Source: Desulfobacteraceae bacterium
Lineage (GTDB): Bacteria; Desulfobacterota; Desulfobacteria; Desulfobacterales; JAABSP01
Assembly (NCBI GenBank): GCA_011390035.1
Contig: JAABTE010000100.1
Location: 1-8,247, forward strand
Direction of reading: 5' to 3'
DNA: 8,247 nt
Positions 6,301-8,247 of the stretch are shown in pieces. The first letter of the stretch is position 1. The number at the start of each line of letters is the position of its first letter. A program made the translations under genes and the position numbers. The notes beneath the pieces were generated by a model, which saw only the letters and a program-made list of their open reading frames with translations, was not told the DNA's origin and searched no databases.

Positions 6301-6693
6301 ACCAGCAGCTTGGCCGCCCTGGAGATCTTCCGGGAGGACCCCATGGCCTTTGACGGCGTAATCACCGACATGACCATGCCCCACATGACGGGCCTCGATT
6401 TGTCCCGCCGCATCACCGCCCTGCGCCCCGGTCTGCCGGTCATCCTGCACACCGGATACAGCGATCTTGTCTCCCGGGAAAAGCTCCGGGCCGCCGGCAT
6501 CCGCGATCTGCTGATGAAGCCGGTGGGCCGCCGTGAGCTGGCCACCCGGATGCGCGGCATGTTTCGAAAAGCGGATGCCGGAACGGCGAATGCCGTAGCA
6601 ACGAATGCCGGAACAGGGAATGCCCTGACAGGGAATGCCGGAACAGCGGCTGACAGGCGCCCGGCGCCCTCGGATAGCTCCTCTCAGAAATAG
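3316..6693 (+). CDS. Soluble multi-PAS/GAF hybrid histidine kinase with C-terminal receiver
   Basis: The 1125-residue protein has no signal peptide or membrane segment, so it should sense from the cytoplasm. Domain order is PAS1 (about 28-137), PAS2 (160-262), a long GAF (272-455), PAS3 (464-580, ending RDISDRKEAEE), PAS4 (586-706, ending RDITEQKRIE), HisKA (712-778), HATPase (825-944) and receiver (967-1083). The HisKA phosphoacceptor is His726 in GGIAHDFNN. The HATPase shows the N-box around Asn834/Asn838, DTGCGM (Asp882) and GTGMGL (908-913). The receiver has Asp972/Asp973, phosphoacceptor Asp1018, Thr1046 and Lys1068. There is no DNA-binding output, so a phosphotransfer partner elsewhere is expected. 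The start is uncertain: TTG at 3316 has only a weak AGG upstream, and GTG at 3355 follows a run of six G with a four-base gap. Residues 1086-1125 are a repeat-derived tail. The ligand is unknown. Confidence 0.93.
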   Translation: MTDEEGPKRSGGAVERLRKRIGPALNLAGQLLDSVEQAVIATDPEGIIIYWNRYAQKMLGYDGPQHALGTDLRTYVMAADRRAMAGAEEVVRAGRNWMGDLRWIARNGGVCHARLSLSALQDVDGEFFGLVAVLFEAPTGEAGEAAGGPFPAGRMMRGQAACEVIRGADGRAEDARFLKVNPSFERLVGMAPGSLAGRRVRETLADIDPDWIEKCARVAETDEPIQFELFSRSLERHFAVIAYSPENGRFAILMDDITDRQRTERHQRLTLQVLRILNQPGGRADLIRGILETIRAATGFDAAGIRLRAGDDYPYFYANGFSEGFLAAEGSLLTPDAEGRPICEPDGAASLACMCGAVLRERIDIGRPFFTEGGSFWTNSTTDMLADPEGFPKPARAMCSIAGYESVALIPLRRGKAIIGLLQLNDRRRNRLDPALIHFLEDLGAVIGIAVARKRDEENIRESESRFRQLARHIEEVFWIWDLTGDGLLYVSPGYERIWGRPPPDGGRMLFLAGLDPADAPALAPFLAQFEDTGRFSAEYRIMRADGGRRWIACRTYPINDESGRMYRVAGIIRDISDRKEAEERAQWMAAIVASSRDAIIGKSLAGQIRIWNRGAARIFGYSSGEMTGRPAARLFPPEGVAVLEEILAAVARGETVAQTEVKARHKSGAALWIDVTVSPVMGAGGGIIGAATIARDITEQKRIEKQMRQARKMEAIGTLAGGIAHDFNNILFPVIGYAEMTQDLVPPDGQAAGNLEKILTAARRARDLVAQILSFSRRGEEVRRPMALSPVLKETLKLMSASLPSTIRIEKSIAEDVGHVLADATQMQQVIINLCTNAYHAMRETGGLLRVSLADATLTEAELAAAEVPEAGRYVTLTVSDTGCGMTPDVIEQIYEPYFTTKPHGQGTGMGLFMVYGIVKEHGGHMTVESRIGEGTTFAIYLPRLDPTALSNEIDEDGAPETGSERLLIVDDEEVVLLMLRKMLEGLGYAVTAVTSSLAALEIFREDPMAFDGVITDMTMPHMTGLDLSRRITALRPGLPVILHTGYSDLVSREKLRAAGIRDLLMKPVGRRELATRMRGMFRKADAGTANAVATNAGTGNALTGNAGTAADRRPAPSDSSSQK
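6574..6648 (+). repeat. 15-bp tandem repeat at the 3' end of the kinase gene
   Basis: Five consecutive 15-base units run in phase, with a consensus near AATGCCGGAACAGGG, starting at 6574, 6589, 6604, 6619 and 6634. They encode residues 1087-1111 as pentapeptides of the type NAGTG/NALTG/NAVAT. They lie after the receiver domain, so the catalytic protein is not interrupted. Copy number is probably variable between strains, since the array is a multiple of three and expansion keeps the frame. Confidence 0.8.
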
Positions 6694-6712
6694 CGTTGAA
6701 GGCCTGGCCGGA

Positions 6713-8185
6713 TTACCTCGAACTCCTGAACCCGCTCCCAGGCCGACAGGGCCTCCGAGTCCTGTGTCGCCGTGCCCGGTGATGCAGAGGCCGGTGCCTC
6801 GAGTCCGGTGACGCCGAGCCCCGTGGCGCCAATTCAGGTGACGCCGATTCCGGTGACGCGGCGGCATCGGACCCGCCGGCGGCCATGGCATGGACCAGTC
6901 CGGCCGGAACCTCCCGAAGAAGGGACACCCGGGCCTTTTCGATAAACACCTGCTTGTGCCGGGTCAGGTCCACCGTCACGAAGGGGTGCCGATATGACAC
7001 GGCCGCCCTGATCCGCGCCATGCCGTGGGCCACGGAGATCCGGAATTTTTCAAAAGCGGTGTCCGGCCACAATGCCTGGGCGATGTGAAGCTGATCGTGG
7101 GTGGGCGGGTAAGACCAGGCTGCCTCCGGATGGCCCTTTCGCCGATAGATTTCCACCTGGCGCGCCAGGGCTTCCGCCGGCCCCTCCAGCCAAAGGTCCC
7201 GGATGTGGCCCGTTTCCGTAACGTCCTCATGCCCCTTTTTGGCCAGCGCCGCGTAGCGATTGTGAAAGGCCGCCATTTGAAACCGGTGCTTGTAGGCAAA
7301 GGCGCAGTAGTTGATGGGCAGGTCGATCCGGTTTTCCGCTGCATGATGGATCAGCGACAGGGCCGTCAACTCCGATTCCAGCACCGTCGCCTTCTCGCCA
7401 TGCAGGAAGGTGTAGCCGCGCTTCACCAGGTTCGGAAAGTTGTAAGGCGTCAGCCGCAGTTGATGCAGGTTCAGATACCCGATGCCGGCGTCGGCCATCT
7501 CCGCCAGGGCCGCCTTCAGCCGATCCGCCGCCTCCGGAATGGCCGGAATCTCCACCGTCACCGTTGGAATGACCCCCACCGCCTTTTTCGCCCCGGTCAG
7601 TTGCCACCCCGTGGCCCCGATGTTGAATCGCATCTCGTCCAGCCCCGCGTCCCGCAGCCGTTTGGCGCTGTCTTCATCTATGAACCGGCCGCTGGTGTAA
7701 AGCCAGACATGAAAATCGGGCCCGAAGCGCTTTTTGATGGCCGAAATGAAGCTGACGGCCAAAGGCAGCGTCAGAAACGGCTCCCCGCCGCTGATGCTCG
7801 CCCCTTTGAAGTTGAACTTTTCCAGATACCGGACGTATTCCGCCGGCCGGTGAAACGCGATGGTCTGGCTGGTGGGGGTGTCGATGCGGGTCTGCTCCGC
7901 GGGGCAGTAAAAGCACCCGCAGGGGCACTTGCCGTTGATGAACAGGCAGGACCATGCCCCGTCGCCGCACACCCGGCAGCCGGGGGAAAGGCGCCGGCAG
8001 TCCAGCTTGGTCCCCTTGCAGCCGAAGGCGATCTTTCCTTCAAGATCCGATAGTAGCGCCGCCCGGTGCCGCAGCGCCGCCTCGGCCTCGGGGGGAGTCG
8101 CCCATCGGATCTGGTCATATTGATCGCCATACTCGTCCCGATTGGCGCGGACGAATGCATCTATCGTCTTTTCTGAAAATGGCAT
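6713..8185 (-). CDS. Cysteine-rich radical SAM protein
   Basis: I place the start at ATG 8185, with GGAA nine bases upstream, giving 490 residues. A TTG at 8230 would add 15 residues, but these are encoded by a short intergenic-type direct repeat. CPCGCFYC supplies the radical SAM cluster motif CX3CX2C at Cys87, Cys91 and Cys94, with an extra Cys89 inside it, and SISGGEPF (131-138) is the SAM-binding GGEP loop. Before the core lie Cys56, Cys63, Cys70, Cys73 and Cys80, which could hold an auxiliary cluster or zinc. The body continues to about residue 432 (VSLLREVPAGLVHAM). The last roughly 55 residues are Ser/Pro/Arg-rich and encoded largely by 15-bp repeats. The enzyme would cleave SAM to a 5'-deoxyadenosyl radical. 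I do not recognise a named subfamily or substrate; a glycyl-radical-activase-like or peptide-modifying role is possible. It converges on the kinase gene with a 19-base gap. Confidence 0.88.
   Translation of the reverse strand: MPFSEKTIDAFVRANRDEYGDQYDQIRWATPPEAEAALRHRAALLSDLEGKIAFGCKGTKLDCRRLSPGCRVCGDGAWSCLFINGKCPCGCFYCPAEQTRIDTPTSQTIAFHRPAEYVRYLEKFNFKGASISGGEPFLTLPLAVSFISAIKKRFGPDFHVWLYTSGRFIDEDSAKRLRDAGLDEMRFNIGATGWQLTGAKKAVGVIPTVTVEIPAIPEAADRLKAALAEMADAGIGYLNLHQLRLTPYNFPNLVKRGYTFLHGEKATVLESELTALSLIHHAAENRIDLPINYCAFAYKHRFQMAAFHNRYAALAKKGHEDVTETGHIRDLWLEGPAEALARQVEIYRRKGHPEAAWSYPPTHDQLHIAQALWPDTAFEKFRISVAHGMARIRAAVSYRHPFVTVDLTRHKQVFIEKARVSLLREVPAGLVHAMAAGGSDAAASPESASPELAPRGSASPDSRHRPLHHRARRHRTRRPCRPGSGFRSSR
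6760..6864 (-). repeat. 15-bp degenerate tandem repeat at the 3' end of the radical SAM gene
   Basis: About seven 15-base units occur, the best four at 6805-6864, with a top-strand consensus near CCGGTGACGCCGATT. They are in the reading frame of the radical SAM gene and give its Ser/Pro- and Arg/His-rich tail. On the coding strand the unit contains CCGGAATCGG, sharing CCGGAANNGG with the kinase-tail unit, so the two arrays may be inverted, diverged relatives. Confidence 0.65.
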
Positions 8186-8202
8186 GGAAAATCGTTCCGT
8201 GT

Positions 8203-8224
8203 AATCAGCGCAAATCAGCGGTTC
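8203..8224. repeat. Short direct repeat AATCAGCG upstream of the radical SAM gene
   Basis: AATCAGCG occurs at 8203-8210 and again at 8213-8220, followed by GTTC. This resembles the common intergenic filler of 10-base AATC(A/T)GCG-type units seen in many deltaproteobacterial genomes. Its presence inside the possible N-terminal extension supports starting the radical SAM gene at the ATG at 8185 instead of the TTG at 8230. Confidence 0.4.
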
Positions 8225-8247
8225 AGACAAAATTCCCCGGCTTTAAG

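Noticed and set aside
6166..6891. Minus-strand frame with GI-containing five-residue repeats, resembling pentapeptide-repeat protein
   Set aside because: The periodicity comes from the 15-bp DNA repeats read antisense, and the frame spans the end of two convergent genes.
7025..8053. Plus-strand open frame opposite the radical SAM gene
   Set aside because: It is low-complexity, Arg/Pro/Gln-rich shadow coding; the minus strand has the CX3CX2C and GGEP motifs.
1..8247. CRISPR arrays, tRNA or rRNA genes, transposases
   Set aside because: No spaced direct repeats of CRISPR type, no tRNA-like or rRNA-like stretch, and no transposase motifs were seen by eye on either strand.

Overview
The window is a high-GC, gene-dense bacterial segment with seven protein genes. 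Their content points to an anaerobic, selenium-using Desulfobacterota (deltaproteobacterial) genome: an exported DUF1573 protein with an in-frame TGA at its conserved cysteine, a DUF4198 exported protein, an iron-sulfur flavoprotein, a cysteine-rich radical SAM enzyme, and a long PAS/GAF hybrid histidine kinase of a type common in sulfate reducers. The taxonomic call is inferred from gene style, not from a marker gene.

Layout. 1-157 (minus) is the 5' end of a DUF4198-type exported protein. 158-463 is a divergent intergenic region with a promoter candidate and a structured leader on each side; the rightward leader carries three tetraloop hairpins in a row. 464-1192 (plus) is a DUF1573 selenoprotein read through a TGA at codon 71, overlapping by 4 bp a HAD-family hydrolase (1189-1812). 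1832-2218 (minus) encodes a photoactive yellow protein (PYP) with every chromophore-pocket residue of the classical Halorhodospira protein. It diverges from an iron-sulfur flavoprotein with a C-terminal zinc ribbon (2302-3141, plus). After a promoter-bearing gap comes a soluble 1125-residue hybrid kinase, PAS-PAS-GAF-PAS-PAS-HisKA-HATPase-REC (3316-6693, plus). It runs tail to tail into a radical SAM protein (8185-6713, minus). Both converging genes end in 15-bp tandem repeats translated as low-complexity tails.

How it may work together. The selenoprotein and HAD gene form a translationally coupled pair. The PYP is a blue-light sensor without an output domain, so it needs a partner. The flavoprotein shares its intergenic region and the soluble multi-PAS kinase lies next downstream; both are candidates by position only. 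The chromophore genes (tyrosine ammonia lyase, p-coumarate CoA ligase) are not in the window. The two strongest points are the Sec-containing DUF1573 protein and the intact PYP in an apparently anaerobic lineage.
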